Below are positions 44,977 to 54,209 of a stretch of DNA of 64,000 nt, in pieces. The notes beneath the pieces are model-generated. The model saw only the letters and a list, made by a program, of their open reading frames with translations. It made no database searches and was not told the origin of the DNA. Every line of letters starts with the position of its first letter. Position 1 is the stretch's first letter. Both the position numbers and the translations under genes were made by a program. Origin of the DNA: Bauldia sp963759235 (GTDB taxonomy: Bacteria > Pseudomonadota > Alphaproteobacteria > Rhizobiales > Kaistiaceae); the NCBI GenBank assembly GCA_963759235.1, contig CAVWYO010000006.1, forward strand, positions 310,001-374,000, given 5' to 3'.

Positions 44977-46530
44977 TCACTCGTCGATGAGTTGTTTCAA
45001 CAGCGCGATCTCGTCGGCCAGTGTCTTGTCCCCCTCGATCAGCCCCTCGATCTTGCGCACGGCGTGAAGCACGGTCGTGTGGTCGCGACCGCCGAAGCGC
45101 CGGCCGATTTCCGGCAATGAGCGCGGGGTCAGCACCTTGGCGAGGTACATGGCGATCTGGCGCGGCCGCACGATGGTCCGGGTCCGCCGGCTGGAGAGCA
45201 GATCGGCCTTGGTGACGTTGTAGTGGCGGGCGACGACCACCTGGATGTCCTCGATCCTGACCCGCCGCGGCTCGCGCGCGCCGACCAGGTCGCGGAGGGT
45301 GATTTCCGCCGAGGCGAGCGTCACCGCCTGGGCGGTGAACTGCCACTGGGCGACGAGGCGATTGAGCCCGCCCTCGAGGTCACGGCCGTTCGAGACCACC
45401 GACTGCGCCAGGTACTCCAGCACCGGCTCCGGGATGTCGAGGCCCGGATTGTGGTCCTGGGCGACGTGGTAGCGGCTGGCGATGATCCGGCGCCTGAGTT
45501 CCAAGTCCGGGGCGCCGATCTCGAAGGCGACCCCGCCTTTCAGCCGCGAGCGCACGCGCTCGTCGAGCGTCTCCAATTCGGCCGGCGGCCGGTCGGCGGC
45601 GACGACCACCTGGCGAGCCCCGTCGATCAGCGCGTTCAGCATGTGGCAGAATTCCTGCTGCACCGATTTGCCCTGCAGGAACTGCATGTCGTCGATGAGA
45701 AGCAGGTCGATGTCGCGCAGGCTCTCCTTGAAAGGGATCGCCGACTGGTTGCGCAGCGCCGCGACGAAACGGAACATGAAATGCTCCGCCGTCAGGTAGA
45801 CCACCTTGCGCGACGGCTCGGCCCGCCGGGCGGCGCGGGTGGTGGCGTGGAGGAGGTGGGTCTTGCCGCGCCCGACCCCCGCATGCACGTAGAGCGGATT
45901 GAAGCGGTTGAGCTTGCCGGGCTCGGCCTCGGCCACCGCGCGCGCCGCCGCGAAGGCGAGACGGTTGGCGGCGCCCTCGCAGAAGGTCTCGAAGGTGTAG
46001 CGGCTGTCGACCGGCGAGCCGCTGAAATGACCCTCCGGCGCGTCCGGCCGGCGCGCCGCCGGCGGCACCCGCAAAGTGGTGAGCGGGCGGGGCGGCGGCG
46101 GCTCGGCGACCTTGTCCTCCTGTGGTGCCGGCACCTTCGGCCGGATGGCGCTGCGCACGATGATCTCGATGCGGATGACGCCCTCCCGCTCGGCCTTCCA
46201 CAAGGTGAGCAGCCGCTCGTAATAGTGCGACATGATCCACGATTTGAGGAATCGGGTCGGCACGGACAGGAAGACCGTCGATTTGTCGGCCTCTTCGAAC
46301 TCGACGCGTCCGAACCAGCTATTGAACACGTCCTCGCCCAGTTCGGTACGCAGACGCTGCCTTACGCGGGCCCATTGGTTCGGATTCGCCCGCTCATCCA
46401 TCAGTCCTGCCTCCTTCTGACCGCTGGCCACCCCAGCCATATTCGTTCCGTCACCCGGCACCGCCACGCCGCCCGGTGCCGCCGCTTTGGGCTGCGCGTT
46501 CGCAGCCCGCCTCATCATGATTGCGCCCAT
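44977..46530 (-). CDS. dnaA: Chromosomal replication initiator DnaA
   Basis: 517 residues from the ATG at 46530. The AAA+ domain has AGVGRGKTHLLHA (Walker A), LLLIDDMQFLQGK (Walker B) and a sensor region. The DNA-binding domain ends with the signature GRRFGGRDHTTVLHA. Domain I is seen at WARVRQRLRTELGEDVFNSWF, and a Pro-rich linker lies near residues 140-160. The first about 43 residues are a poorly conserved extension; the ATG of MDERANPNQW is a possible alternative start. The chosen start overlaps the end of the rhodanese gene by 16 bases. Confidence 0.96.
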   Translation of the reverse strand: MGAIMMRRAANAQPKAAAPGGVAVPGDGTNMAGVASGQKEAGLMDERANPNQWARVRQRLRTELGEDVFNSWFGRVEFEEADKSTVFLSVPTRFLKSWIMSHYYERLLTLWKAEREGVIRIEIIVRSAIRPKVPAPQEDKVAEPPPPRPLTTLRVPPAARRPDAPEGHFSGSPVDSRYTFETFCEGAANRLAFAAARAVAEAEPGKLNRFNPLYVHAGVGRGKTHLLHATTRAARRAEPSRKVVYLTAEHFMFRFVAALRNQSAIPFKESLRDIDLLLIDDMQFLQGKSVQQEFCHMLNALIDGARQVVVAADRPPAELETLDERVRSRLKGGVAFEIGAPDLELRRRIIASRYHVAQDHNPGLDIPEPVLEYLAQSVVSNGRDLEGGLNRLVAQWQFTAQAVTLASAEITLRDLVGAREPRRVRIEDIQVVVARHYNVTKADLLSSRRTRTIVRPRQIAMYLAKVLTPRSLPEIGRRFGGRDHTTVLHAVRKIEGLIEGDKTLADEIALLKQLIDE

Positions 46531-46961
46531 GGCAATTCCTCGGCCTTCCAGCTCCCGGCCGTACCGCGATGGCGGTTGGGCCCTAGCCTTCCTTCGAAAC
46601 CGTCCTCCAGATTGTAGCAACGCCGATAGCCGGCCGCGGTCGCCGCGATCGCGGCCTTGCGGCTGCGGTTCCCGGACCGGCAGATAAAGAACAGCGTCGC
46701 ATCCTTACCCATGCCGTGCTCTTGGAGCTCGGCATCGAGGCGCCCCACGAAATCGGGCACGACGCGACCGCTGGGGAACTCATCCCACTCGATCAGGATC
46801 GGCGACTTGCCGATCTCGGCGAGAACCGGCACGCCGACATAGGCCCATTCGGCCCTGCTGCGCACATCCACCAGCGCCGCATCGCCGGCCTTGGCCAGAC
46901 CGTCCCAGGCAACCTTCGCCGACACGTCGCCGGCATAGCCGGCGGCCGCAGTTTCAGACAT
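46515..46961 (-). CDS. Rhodanese-like domain protein
   Basis: 148 residues, a single rhodanese domain. ALVDVRSRAEWAYVGVP opens the fold and the active-site loop is ICRSGNRSRKA, with Cys as the persulfide carrier. It could transfer sulfur or sense redox state. The gene is directly upstream of dnaA on the same strand and overlaps it, so both are probably translated from one mRNA; whether this has regulatory meaning is not known. Confidence 0.92.
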   Translation of the reverse strand: MSETAAAGYAGDVSAKVAWDGLAKAGDAALVDVRSRAEWAYVGVPVLAEIGKSPILIEWDEFPSGRVVPDFVGRLDAELQEHGMGKDATLFFICRSGNRSRKAAIAATAAGYRRCYNLEDGFEGRLGPNRHRGTAGSWKAEELPWAQS

Positions 46962-47522
46962 AGCGGACCCCCCGCTGCGACGGCCCTCACCGTCGCAACA
47001 TTTTTCGCGTACTGCTCTGTGTACTCGAGAGAAAATCTTCCCGACAAAATGGGAGAAGGTTACTTGAAGATGATACTCAAGCTACGAGCGTATAACGCCG
47101 AAAAATCTACAGAAATACGTTCGTGCACCGCCCCGTACTCTTCATCTTTATTCGCGGCCGTCTCGGCGACCGTGAGCGCAGAATACACGGTCGCGTCGCC
47201 ATCGCAATGCCTCGATCCGCAGAGAGGCGGTTTGAACGGCCGGTTTCTGCGCCTTCGCGCCACGTCGCCCGGCCCGGCCGCGAGGTTAAGCCGTTGCGAG
47301 TCAACAAAATCATTTTCGGCACTGCCAATACCATAGCCTGCGAAAATTTTTTTTGCTCTCCGCCCCCTTGACGCCCCCAAACCGGGACGGGGAATTTGGT
47401 GCGCCCGGCTACTTGGCGGCATGACGTTGAAAGACAATGGGAATGGGAGTCAGGATCGGCACGCCGCGACAACTCGCTAATTGGCACCCCGCGGCATGAG
47501 GCGATGGCTTAGCCGCCAAACG
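46962..47522. other. Intergenic region between rhodanese-dnaA and rpsT
   Basis: About 560 bp with AT-rich patches (an A-rich tract before 47035 and a run of T near 47344-47353). It must contain the promoter for the rhodanese-dnaA-dnaN genes. I see no good TTATCCACA-type DnaA boxes on either strand, so it is not supported as oriC. Confidence 0.45.
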
Positions 47523-47523
47523 A

Positions 47524-47552
47524 AAACGGCACGGCGAAGAGCCGTGCCGTTT
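47524..47552 (-). terminator. Rho-independent terminator of rpsT
   Basis: A perfect 12-bp stem, AAACGGCACGGC with GCCGTGCCGTTT, and a five-base loop. On the rpsT strand it continues into TTCG, about 20 bases after the stop. Confidence 0.85.
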
Positions 47553-47572
47553 CGATCGAATTGGGGCTCGGG

Positions 47573-47839
47573 TCAGGCGCTCAAGGCGCGAACCCGCGCC
47601 GTCAGCCGGGCGACCTTGCGCGATGCGGTGTTGGGATGGAGGACACCCTTCGACGCCGCCCGCATGATCTCCGGTTCGGCCGCTTTGAGGGCGATGGCGG
47701 CCTTTTCCTTCTCGCCGGCAGCGACCGCCTCCTCGATTTTGCGGATGAAGGTGCGCAAGCGGCCGCGGCGGCTGCCGTTCACTTCGGCGCGCGCGGCGAT
47801 CTTGCGGGTTGCTTTCTTGGCGGATGACGTATTGGCCAT
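47573..47839 (-). CDS. rpsT: 30S ribosomal protein S20
   Basis: 88 residues, the usual length. ANTSSAKKATRKIAARAEVN begins it and LHPNTASRKVARLTARV closes it. It binds 16S rRNA near the 5' domain. The order enoyl-CoA hydratase, rpsT, dnaA is typical of Hyphomicrobiales. A strong terminator follows. Confidence 0.98.
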   Translation of the reverse strand: MANTSSAKKATRKIAARAEVNGSRRGRLRTFIRKIEEAVAAGEKEKAAIALKAAEPEIMRAASKGVLHPNTASRKVARLTARVRALSA

Positions 47840-47942
47840 GGATGTGCCTTTAGGGACATAACAAAAACGGCGGCGGACCAGTCCGTCACCTGTTGGGCGG
47901 TGCTTATAGTGGCGCCGTCTGCCGAGGTCAACGGTTCCCCGG

Positions 47943-48716
47943 TCAGCGATTCTTGAACTGAGGCGCCCGCTTGTTGAGGAAGGCGGTCATCCCTTCCGCC
48001 TGGTCCTCGGTGGCGAACATCGCCTGAAAGAGACGGCGTTCGAAGCGGAGTCCCTCGGACAGTGTCGTCTCGAAGGCGCGGTTGACGCTCTCCTTGGCCA
48101 TCATGACGATCGGCAGTGAGTAGTCGGCGATCTTCTCGGCGATCCGCATGGCCTCCTCCAGAAGATCGCCGGCCGGCACCACCCGCGACACCAGCCCGAC
48201 GCTGTCGGCTTCCTTGGCGTCCATCAGGCGGCCGGTGAGGATGAGGTCCATCGCCTTCGCCTTGCCGATGGCGCGCGGCAAGCGCTGGGTCCCGCCCATG
48301 CCCGGCATGATGCCGATGGTGATTTCCGGCTGGCCGAATCGTGCGGTGTCGGCGGCGATGACGATGTCGCACTGCATGGCGAGTTCGGCGCCACCGCCGA
48401 GGCAATAGCCGGCGACGGCGGCGATGATCGGCTTGCGCGCCCTGCCGATCCGGTCGAGCGCGGCGCCATAGTCCCGCGTGAATGCTTCGATGAAAGACAG
48501 GTCGCTCATCTCCTTGATGTCGGCGCCGGCGGCAAAGGCCTTCTCCGAGCCGGTGATGATCATGCAGACGATCTTGGGATCGTCCTCGAAGTCGTCGACC
48601 GCGCTGCTCAGTTCGCCGATCAGGGCGGCGTTCAGCGCGTTCAGCACCTGTGGCCGGTTGAGGGTGATCAGGCCGACTGGCCCGCGCGTCTCGGTGGCAA
48701 TGGTTTCGTAGGCCAT
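47943..48716 (-). CDS. Enoyl-CoA hydratase
   Basis: 257 residues of the crotonase family. The oxyanion-hole segments are GSEKAFAAGADIKEM and GYCLGGGAELAMQCD. The catalytic Glu residues lie in GQPEITIGIMPGMGGTQRL. It hydrates trans-2-enoyl-CoA in fatty-acid oxidation. In related genomes this gene sits next to rpsT as here. Confidence 0.95.
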   Translation of the reverse strand: MAYETIATETRGPVGLITLNRPQVLNALNAALIGELSSAVDDFEDDPKIVCMIITGSEKAFAAGADIKEMSDLSFIEAFTRDYGAALDRIGRARKPIIAAVAGYCLGGGAELAMQCDIVIAADTARFGQPEITIGIMPGMGGTQRLPRAIGKAKAMDLILTGRLMDAKEADSVGLVSRVVPAGDLLEEAMRIAEKIADYSLPIVMMAKESVNRAFETTLSEGLRFERRLFQAMFATEDQAEGMTAFLNKRAPQFKNR

Positions 48717-48780
48717 GGATCCCCCAGGGAGTTCGAGTCTGTGCGGCAGGACGACATCGCGGCCGGTGGTCGCGATCCGT

Positions 48781-49662
48781 TCATTTCTGGCAGACCGGAC
48801 AATAGAAGGTCGATCGCCCGGATTGAACCATGCGATGGATCACGCCGTTGCAGTCCCGGCGCGGACAGGGCTCGCCTTCCCGGTCGTAGACCGTGAATTG
48901 ATGCTGGAAGTCGCCGAGTTCGCCGTTGGTCCGGCGGTGGTCGCGGAGCGACGAGCCGCCGGCGGCGATCGCCGCCTCCAGCACGTCGCGAATGGCGGAG
49001 GCGAGGGTGGCGGCCATGCGCTTTGCCGCCGGCCGACCGGTGGCGAGCGAGCCGGCCGGCCGGGTCGGCGACAGCCGCGCCCGCCACAGCGCCTCGCAAG
49101 CGTATATGTTGCCGAGCCCGGCGATCTTGCTCTGGTCGATGAGCATCGCCTTCAGCGGCGCCGCACGGCCCTTGAACAATTCCGCGATCAGCGCCCCGCT
49201 CATTGCGTTGCCGAGCGGTTCGACGCCGAGGCCGGCGAAGAGCGGCGTACTGTCCAGGTCGCGACGCCGGACGATGTCCATCAGGCCGAAGCGGCGCGGA
49301 TCGTTGAAGATCACCCGCGCCCCCGACGACATGTCGAAGACGACGTGATCGTGCGCCCTCAGCTGACCGGGTGGGCGGTAGGTGCGCGCCGTAGTCGTCG
49401 TCTTGCCGTCGGTCTCGATGCGGAACGAGCCGGACATGCCGAGATGCATGACGAGAACGCTGCCATCGTCGAGATCGGCGAGAAGGTACTTTGCCCGCCG
49501 GCCCAGCGCCGTGATCCGTCGCCCCGTCAGGCGGCCCTTGAAGCGTGGCGGAAACGGCTTGCGAAGATCGGGGCGTCTGACGGTCACCTTGTCGATCGTC
49601 GCGCCTTCCATCGCCGGCTGAAGGCCGAGGCGGACCGTTTCGACTTCCGGCAATTCCGGCAT
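48781..49662 (-). CDS. mutM: Formamidopyrimidine-DNA glycosylase (MutM/Fpg)
   Basis: 293 residues. After Met removal the N-terminus is PELPEVE with catalytic Pro and Glu. The helix-two-turn-helix is near GLGNIYACEALWRARLSP. The C-terminal zinc finger has four Cys (CPRRDC and FYCPVCQ). The enzyme removes 8-oxoguanine and nicks the strand. The start at 49662 is set by the invariant PELPEVE. It is divergent from ubiE with about 90 bp between. Confidence 0.98.
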   Translation of the reverse strand: MPELPEVETVRLGLQPAMEGATIDKVTVRRPDLRKPFPPRFKGRLTGRRITALGRRAKYLLADLDDGSVLVMHLGMSGSFRIETDGKTTTTARTYRPPGQLRAHDHVVFDMSSGARVIFNDPRRFGLMDIVRRRDLDSTPLFAGLGVEPLGNAMSGALIAELFKGRAAPLKAMLIDQSKIAGLGNIYACEALWRARLSPTRPAGSLATGRPAAKRMAATLASAIRDVLEAAIAAGGSSLRDHRRTNGELGDFQHQFTVYDREGEPCPRRDCNGVIHRMVQSGRSTFYCPVCQK

Positions 49663-49753
49663 GGAGTTTTCCGCTAACCCTTTGGCAGGACGGCGACGAT
49701 AGCCTGATCGCCGCGCTTGGGCTATCGTCCGCGCCGATCGGAGGTTTCGAGGA

Positions 49754-50539
49754 ATGGCAAGGAGTTCGGCCGGGGCATCGCCAACCGACGGCGAAAGCGC
49801 CTGGTTCGGCTTTCGCGAGGTCGACATCGCGGACAAGCAGGGTCTGGTCGACCGCGTCTTCGATCAGGTCGCCGGGCGCTACGACCTCATGAACGATCTG
49901 ATGTCCGGCGGCCTGCATCGCCTGTGGAAGGACGCCCTGGTCGCGTGGCTCGGTCCGCCGCGCCGGGCGAGCCATGGCTATTCGGTGCTCGACCTTGCCG
50001 GCGGGACCGGCGACGTCGCCTTTCGCATTGCCGATCGCTCGGCGGGTGCCGAGATCGTCGTCGCCGACATCAATGCCGAGATGCTCAAGGTCGGCCGTGA
50101 GCGGGCGGACCGCCGCAGGCTCTCCGGCCGCCTCGCCTTCGTCGAGAGCAATGCCGAGGACCTCGCCTTTCCCGACGACCGCTTCGACGCGGTCACCATC
50201 GCCTTCGGCATTCGCAATGTGCCGCGAATCGAGCGCGCCCTCGGCGAGGCCTTTCGCGTCCTCAAGCCCGGCGGTCGCTTCCTCTGCCTCGAATTCTCCG
50301 CGGTCGATGTCGCCGGGCTCGACCGCCTCTACGACCTTTATTCGTTCCACGTCATTCCCGCGATCGGCGCGGTGATCGCCGGCGACCGCGATGCGTACAG
50401 CTACCTGGTCGAATCGATCCGGCGGTTCCCCAACCAGGCCCGCTTTGCCGCCATGATCGCCGATGCCGGCTTCGCCCGCGTCGACTATCGGAACCTGACG
50501 GGCGGCATCGCGGCGATCCATTCCGGCTGGAAGCTCTGA
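49754..50539 (+). CDS. ubiE: Ubiquinone/menaquinone C-methyltransferase UbiE
   Basis: 261 residues. FGFREVDIADKQGLVDRVFDQVAGRYDLMNDLMS is the UbiE start. The SAM site is LDLAGGTGDVAF, and AFGIRNVPRIERALGEAFRVLKPGG is the diagnostic C-terminal block. It methylates the ring during ubiquinone synthesis. It is followed within 5 bases by ubiB. Confidence 0.97.
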   Translation: MARSSAGASPTDGESAWFGFREVDIADKQGLVDRVFDQVAGRYDLMNDLMSGGLHRLWKDALVAWLGPPRRASHGYSVLDLAGGTGDVAFRIADRSAGAEIVVADINAEMLKVGRERADRRRLSGRLAFVESNAEDLAFPDDRFDAVTIAFGIRNVPRIERALGEAFRVLKPGGRFLCLEFSAVDVAGLDRLYDLYSFHVIPAIGAVIAGDRDAYSYLVESIRRFPNQARFAAMIADAGFARVDYRNLTGGIAAIHSGWKL

Positions 50540-50543
50540 TCCG

Positions 50544-52127
50544 ATGGCCGGGACCGTCGCCGCGCTCTTCCGCATGGTCGGCGCCGGCTGGGTGCTCGCC
50601 CGCGAGGGCGCGTTTTCGCTGGTCGATCCCGAAGGGCTGCCGTCTGGTCCCCGTCTCGCCGTCAAGGTCGCCCGCATGATCGCGCGGCACGACGCCAGTG
50701 ACGAGATCCGGTCGGAGCGGCTGACTGCGGCACTCCACCGGCTCGGACCGTCCTACGTCAAGCTCGGCCAGTTCCTGGCCACCCGTCCCGATATCGTCGG
50801 TCAGGACGCGGCGAACGCCCTCGGCCGCCTGCGCGACGAGATGGAGCCGTTTCCCGACAGCGAGGCGCGCGCCTCGGTAGAGAAGGCCCTCGGCCGGCCG
50901 ATCGGCGAACTGTTCACCGCCTTTTCGGCGCCGATCGCCGCCGCATCGATCGCCCAGGTCCACAAGGCCGAGATCACCGACGAGACGGGCCCGCGCACGG
51001 TCGCGGTCAAGGTGTTGCGGCCGGGCATTCGCCGCCGTTTCCGCCGCGATCTCGATACATTCTACGAAGGCGCCCGCCTGATCGAGCGCCTCGATCCCGC
51101 CTCCCGGCGGCTGAGGCCGGTGGCCGTCGTCGACACGCTGGCGCGGTCCGTTGCTATCGAGATGGACCTCCGCCTCGAGGCGGCGGCGCTTTCCGAGACG
51201 GCCGAGGCAACCGCTGGCGATGCGGGCTTCCGCGTTCCGGCGGTGGAATGGGACTACACGGCGCGCGACGTGCTGACGCTCGAATGGGTCGACGGCATCA
51301 AGCTTTCCGACATCGCGGCGTTGCGCGCGGCCGGCCACGACCTGCCGCTGCTCGCCCGCCGTCTGATGCAGGCCTTCCTGCGCCAGGCGCTGCGCGACGG
51401 TTTCTTCCACGCCGACATGCATCAGGGGAACCTCTTCGTCGACGCGGCGGGCGACATCGTCGCCGTCGATTTCGGCATCATGGGGCGCCTCGACCGCGAC
51501 GACCGCCGCTTCCTCGCCGAAATCCTCTTCGGTTTCATTCGCCGCGACTACCGGCGCATTGCCGAAGTCCATTTCGAGGCGGGCTACGTGCCCGGCGACA
51601 AGCATACCGTCGACGATTTCGCTCAGGCGCTCCGCGCCATCGGCGAGCCGATCCACGGACAGCGCGCCAGCGAGATCTCGATGGCGCGGCTCCTCACCTT
51701 GCTCTTCGAAGTGACCGAGCTGTTCGACATGCAGACCCGGCCCGAGCTGCTCCTCGTCCAGAAGACGATGGTGGTGGTCGAGGGCGTCGCCCGCTCGCTC
51801 GATCCCGCCTTCGACATGTGGTCGGCGGCCGAACCGGTGGTCCGCGAATGGGTCGAGCGCTATCTAGGCCCCGCCGGTCAGCTCGAACTCGTCGCCGAGG
51901 GGGTCGGCGCCATCGGCCGGCTGGCGAGCGAACTGCCGCGGCTGGCCGAACGTGCCGGCCGCCTCTCGGCGGAGATCGACCGCATGGGCGAGCACGGGTT
52001 GCGTCTCGACCCCGAGACGATCGCCGGCATCGGCCGCTCCGAGGCTCACGCCGCCCGCTGGGGCCGGGTGGCGCTCTGGGTGATTGCCGCGGTGGCGGTG
52101 GTGGCCGGACTGCGGTGGGTGCTTTGA
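50544..52127 (+). CDS. ubiB: Ubiquinone biosynthesis kinase-like protein UbiB
   Basis: 527 residues of the ABC1/ADCK family. The KxGQ motif is in YVKLGQFLATRPD, the Ala-rich loop in FSAPIAAASIAQVHKA, and the ATP Lys in VAVKVLRPG. HADMHQGNLFV and VDFGIMGRL are the catalytic and metal motifs. A C-terminal membrane helix (about 507-526) anchors it. It is an atypical ATPase needed for coenzyme Q synthesis. The gene is coupled to ubiE. Confidence 0.97.
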   Translation: MAGTVAALFRMVGAGWVLAREGAFSLVDPEGLPSGPRLAVKVARMIARHDASDEIRSERLTAALHRLGPSYVKLGQFLATRPDIVGQDAANALGRLRDEMEPFPDSEARASVEKALGRPIGELFTAFSAPIAAASIAQVHKAEITDETGPRTVAVKVLRPGIRRRFRRDLDTFYEGARLIERLDPASRRLRPVAVVDTLARSVAIEMDLRLEAAALSETAEATAGDAGFRVPAVEWDYTARDVLTLEWVDGIKLSDIAALRAAGHDLPLLARRLMQAFLRQALRDGFFHADMHQGNLFVDAAGDIVAVDFGIMGRLDRDDRRFLAEILFGFIRRDYRRIAEVHFEAGYVPGDKHTVDDFAQALRAIGEPIHGQRASEISMARLLTLLFEVTELFDMQTRPELLLVQKTMVVVEGVARSLDPAFDMWSAAEPVVREWVERYLGPAGQLELVAEGVGAIGRLASELPRLAERAGRLSAEIDRMGEHGLRLDPETIAGIGRSEAHAARWGRVALWVIAAVAVVAGLRWVL

Positions 52128-52208
52128 TTGTCAAGCGACGCTTGGCGCATCACATTTGGCTGGAGTAAGGGTGACGTCATCGATGTCGATCTGGAAGACG
52201 ATCACTGA
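52128..52208 (+). pseudogene. HigB toxin, C-terminal remnant
   Basis: Right after the ubiB stop, and in the same frame, the sequence reads LSSDAWRITFGWSKGDVIDV then DLEDDH and a stop. This is the last third of a HigB/RelE-type toxin (WRITFxW...DVxxxDYH pattern). The N-terminal two thirds are gone, so it cannot be active. Confidence 0.7.
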
Positions 52209-52234
52209 GCCAGCACGCGAAATGGAGGCTTCCT

Positions 52235-52528
52235 GTGAGCGGTCGCCGGCCCATCCTTCCTGACCCGAGCTGTGAGCCGGCCCACCCGGGTGGTCTTTTG
52301 CGCCGGATGGTTCTGCCCGCCTTGAACCGTCCGATGACCGACATTGCGCGCTCGCTCGGCATCTCGCGCCAGCTTCTCTATTCGATCGTCAATGAGAAGG
52401 CTTCGGTGACGCCCGAGGTCGCGGTCCGTCTTGGCAAGCTCTGCGGCAACGGCCCGCGGCTCCCGTCGGCGGCGTCGACCTCGATCCCGTGGCGCGGCGG
52501 CGGGCGTTCAAGGAAGAATCGCCCATGA
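52235..52528 (+). pseudogene. HigA-type antitoxin, 3'-truncated
   Basis: From a GTG at 52235 the frame encodes EPAHPGGLLRRMVLPALNRP, then IARSLGISRQLLYSIVNEKA and RLGKLCGNGP, the XRE helix-turn-helix of HigA antitoxins. After CGNGP the usual LWLxxQxxyDL helix is missing and the frame runs on into unrelated residues until it overlaps coaBC. With the HigB remnant just upstream this is a decayed higBA pair. The helix-turn-helix itself is complete and might still bind DNA. Confidence 0.7.
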
Positions 52529-53751
52529 CCGCGTCGCCTTCCATCCTCCTCGTCATTTCCGGCGGCATTGCCGCCTACAAATCGCTCGACCTGATCCGGC
52601 GGCTACGTGAACGGGGGATGTCTGTCCGCGCGGTGATGACGCGGGCGGCGGGAGAGTTCGTCACCCCGCTTGCCGTCGGTGCGCTGACCGGCGGCAAGGT
52701 ATTCAGCGACCTGTTCAGCCGCGACGACGAGTTCGACATCGGCCATATCCGCCTGGCGCGCGAGGCCGACCTTATCGTCGTCGCCCCGGCGACCGCCGAT
52801 CTTCTCGCCAGGATGGCCGCCGGCCACGCCGACGATCTCGCAACGGCCGTCCTGCTGGCCACCGACAGACCGGTGCTGGTCGCCCCGGCGATGAACCCGC
52901 ACATGTGGTCCCACCCGGCGACGCGGCGGAACGTCGAGCGGCTCCGCGCCGACGGCATCCGCTTCGTCGGACCGAACGACGGCGAGATGGCGGAGAAGGG
53001 CGAGGCCGGCCTCGGCCGCATGGCCGAGCCGCTGGAGATCGTCGCGGCGGTTGAGGCGATCCTTCGCCCGCGCGCCCGGCCGCTCGCCGGCCATCATGTT
53101 CTGGTCACCTCCGGCCCGACTCACGAGCCGATCGACCCGGTGCGCTATATCGCCAACCGCTCGTCCGGCAAGCAGGGTCACGCCATTGCCGCCGCCGCCG
53201 CCGCTGCCGGCGCCAAGGTGACGCTGGTGTCCGGGCCGGTCGCCATCCCAGACCCGGCCGGCGTTACCGCCATCCATGTCGAGACCGCGCGCCAGATGCT
53301 CGAGGCGGTCGAATCGGTGCTGCCGGCCGACGTCGCCGTCATGGCGGCGGCGGTGGCCGACTGGCGGGCCGCCAAATCGGCGAAGGGCAAGCTCAAGAAG
53401 GACGGGTCGGGCGAGGTGGCGCCGCTGTTGCTGATCGAGAACCCCGACATCCTCGCGACCGTCGGTCGCCACCATACGCTCCGCCCGGCGCTGGTGATCG
53501 GCTTCGCCGCCGAGACCGCCGATCTGGAAAAGAACGCCGCCGCGAAACTTGAGGCAAAGGGCGCCGACTGGATTCTTGCCAACGACGTCTCGCCGGGGAC
53601 CGGTATCATGGGCGGCGACGAGAATGAGATCCACCTGGTCAGCGCCTCCGGCGTCGAGAGCTGGCCGAAAATGGCCAAGGCCGAAGTCGCCGCAAGACTT
53701 GTCGAGCGCATCGCCGAGGCGCTTCGCCGCCACCGCGGGTCGGTCGCGTGA
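52525..53751 (+). CDS. coaBC: Bifunctional phosphopantothenoylcysteine decarboxylase/synthetase CoaBC
   Basis: 408 residues. The CoaC flavoprotein half has ISGGIAAYKSLDLIRRL, HIRLAREADLIVVAPATADL with the active His, and APAMNPHMW. The CoaB half begins near SGPTHEPIDPVRYIANRSSGKQG and includes the AKGKLKKDG loop. Together they convert 4'-phosphopantothenate and cysteine to 4'-phosphopantetheine for CoA. The ATG at 52525 gives the conserved start. It overlaps dut by four bases. Confidence 0.97.
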   Translation: MTASPSILLVISGGIAAYKSLDLIRRLRERGMSVRAVMTRAAGEFVTPLAVGALTGGKVFSDLFSRDDEFDIGHIRLAREADLIVVAPATADLLARMAAGHADDLATAVLLATDRPVLVAPAMNPHMWSHPATRRNVERLRADGIRFVGPNDGEMAEKGEAGLGRMAEPLEIVAAVEAILRPRARPLAGHHVLVTSGPTHEPIDPVRYIANRSSGKQGHAIAAAAAAAGAKVTLVSGPVAIPDPAGVTAIHVETARQMLEAVESVLPADVAVMAAAVADWRAAKSAKGKLKKDGSGEVAPLLLIENPDILATVGRHHTLRPALVIGFAAETADLEKNAAAKLEAKGADWILANDVSPGTGIMGGDENEIHLVSASGVESWPKMAKAEVAARLVERIAEALRRHRGSVA

Positions 53752-54209
53752 ACCGAGCGCGGGTGCTGGCCCTGCGTTTGCCCCATGGGATCGGCTTGCC
53801 GCTGCCGGCGTCGCGTTCGGCGGAGGCAGCCGGCATCGACCTCGCCGCGGCGGTGGCCGAGCAGGCGCCGCTGACCATCCCGCCCGGCGGCCGCGCTCTG
53901 GTACCGACCGGCTTCGCTATCGCGCTGCCGACCGGCCATGAAGGCCAGGTCAGGCCGCGCTCGGGGCTGGCGGTCGCCCACGGCGTCACCGTTCTCAACG
54001 CGCCCGGCACGGTCGACGCCGACTATCGCGGCGAGGTCAAGGTCGTCCTCGTCAATCACGGCGCCGAGCCGTTCGTCGTCAGCCGTGGCATGCGCATTGC
54101 GCAGCTGGTGGTCGCGCCGGTGGCGCCGGTCGAGCTTGCCGAAGTCGAGGAGCTGCCGGCGACCGGGCGCGGCGAGGGCGGCTTCGGTTCGACCGGCCTG
54201 TCGGGCTAG
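53748..54209 (+). CDS. dut: Deoxyuridine 5'-triphosphate nucleotidohydrolase (dUTPase)
   Basis: 153 residues with all five trimeric dUTPase motifs: AAGIDLAAA, RPRSGLAVAHGV, NAPGTVDADYRGE, RGMRIAQLVV and the C-terminal GEGGFGSTG, whose Phe stacks on uracil. It keeps dUTP out of DNA. It overlaps coaBC by ATGA and is followed by a dispersed palindromic repeat. Confidence 0.97.
   Translation: MNRARVLALRLPHGIGLPLPASRSAEAAGIDLAAAVAEQAPLTIPPGGRALVPTGFAIALPTGHEGQVRPRSGLAVAHGVTVLNAPGTVDADYRGEVKVVLVNHGAEPFVVSRGMRIAQLVVAPVAPVELAEVEELPATGRGEGGFGSTGLSG

Noticed and set aside
46962..47572. Possible replication origin next to dnaA
   Set aside because: AT-rich patches are present but no consensus DnaA boxes; in many Hyphomicrobiales the origin is elsewhere.
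48668..50677. 669-codon open frame on the minus strand across mutM and ubiE
   Set aside because: It runs antisense to ubiE and out of frame with mutM; no recognisable domain.
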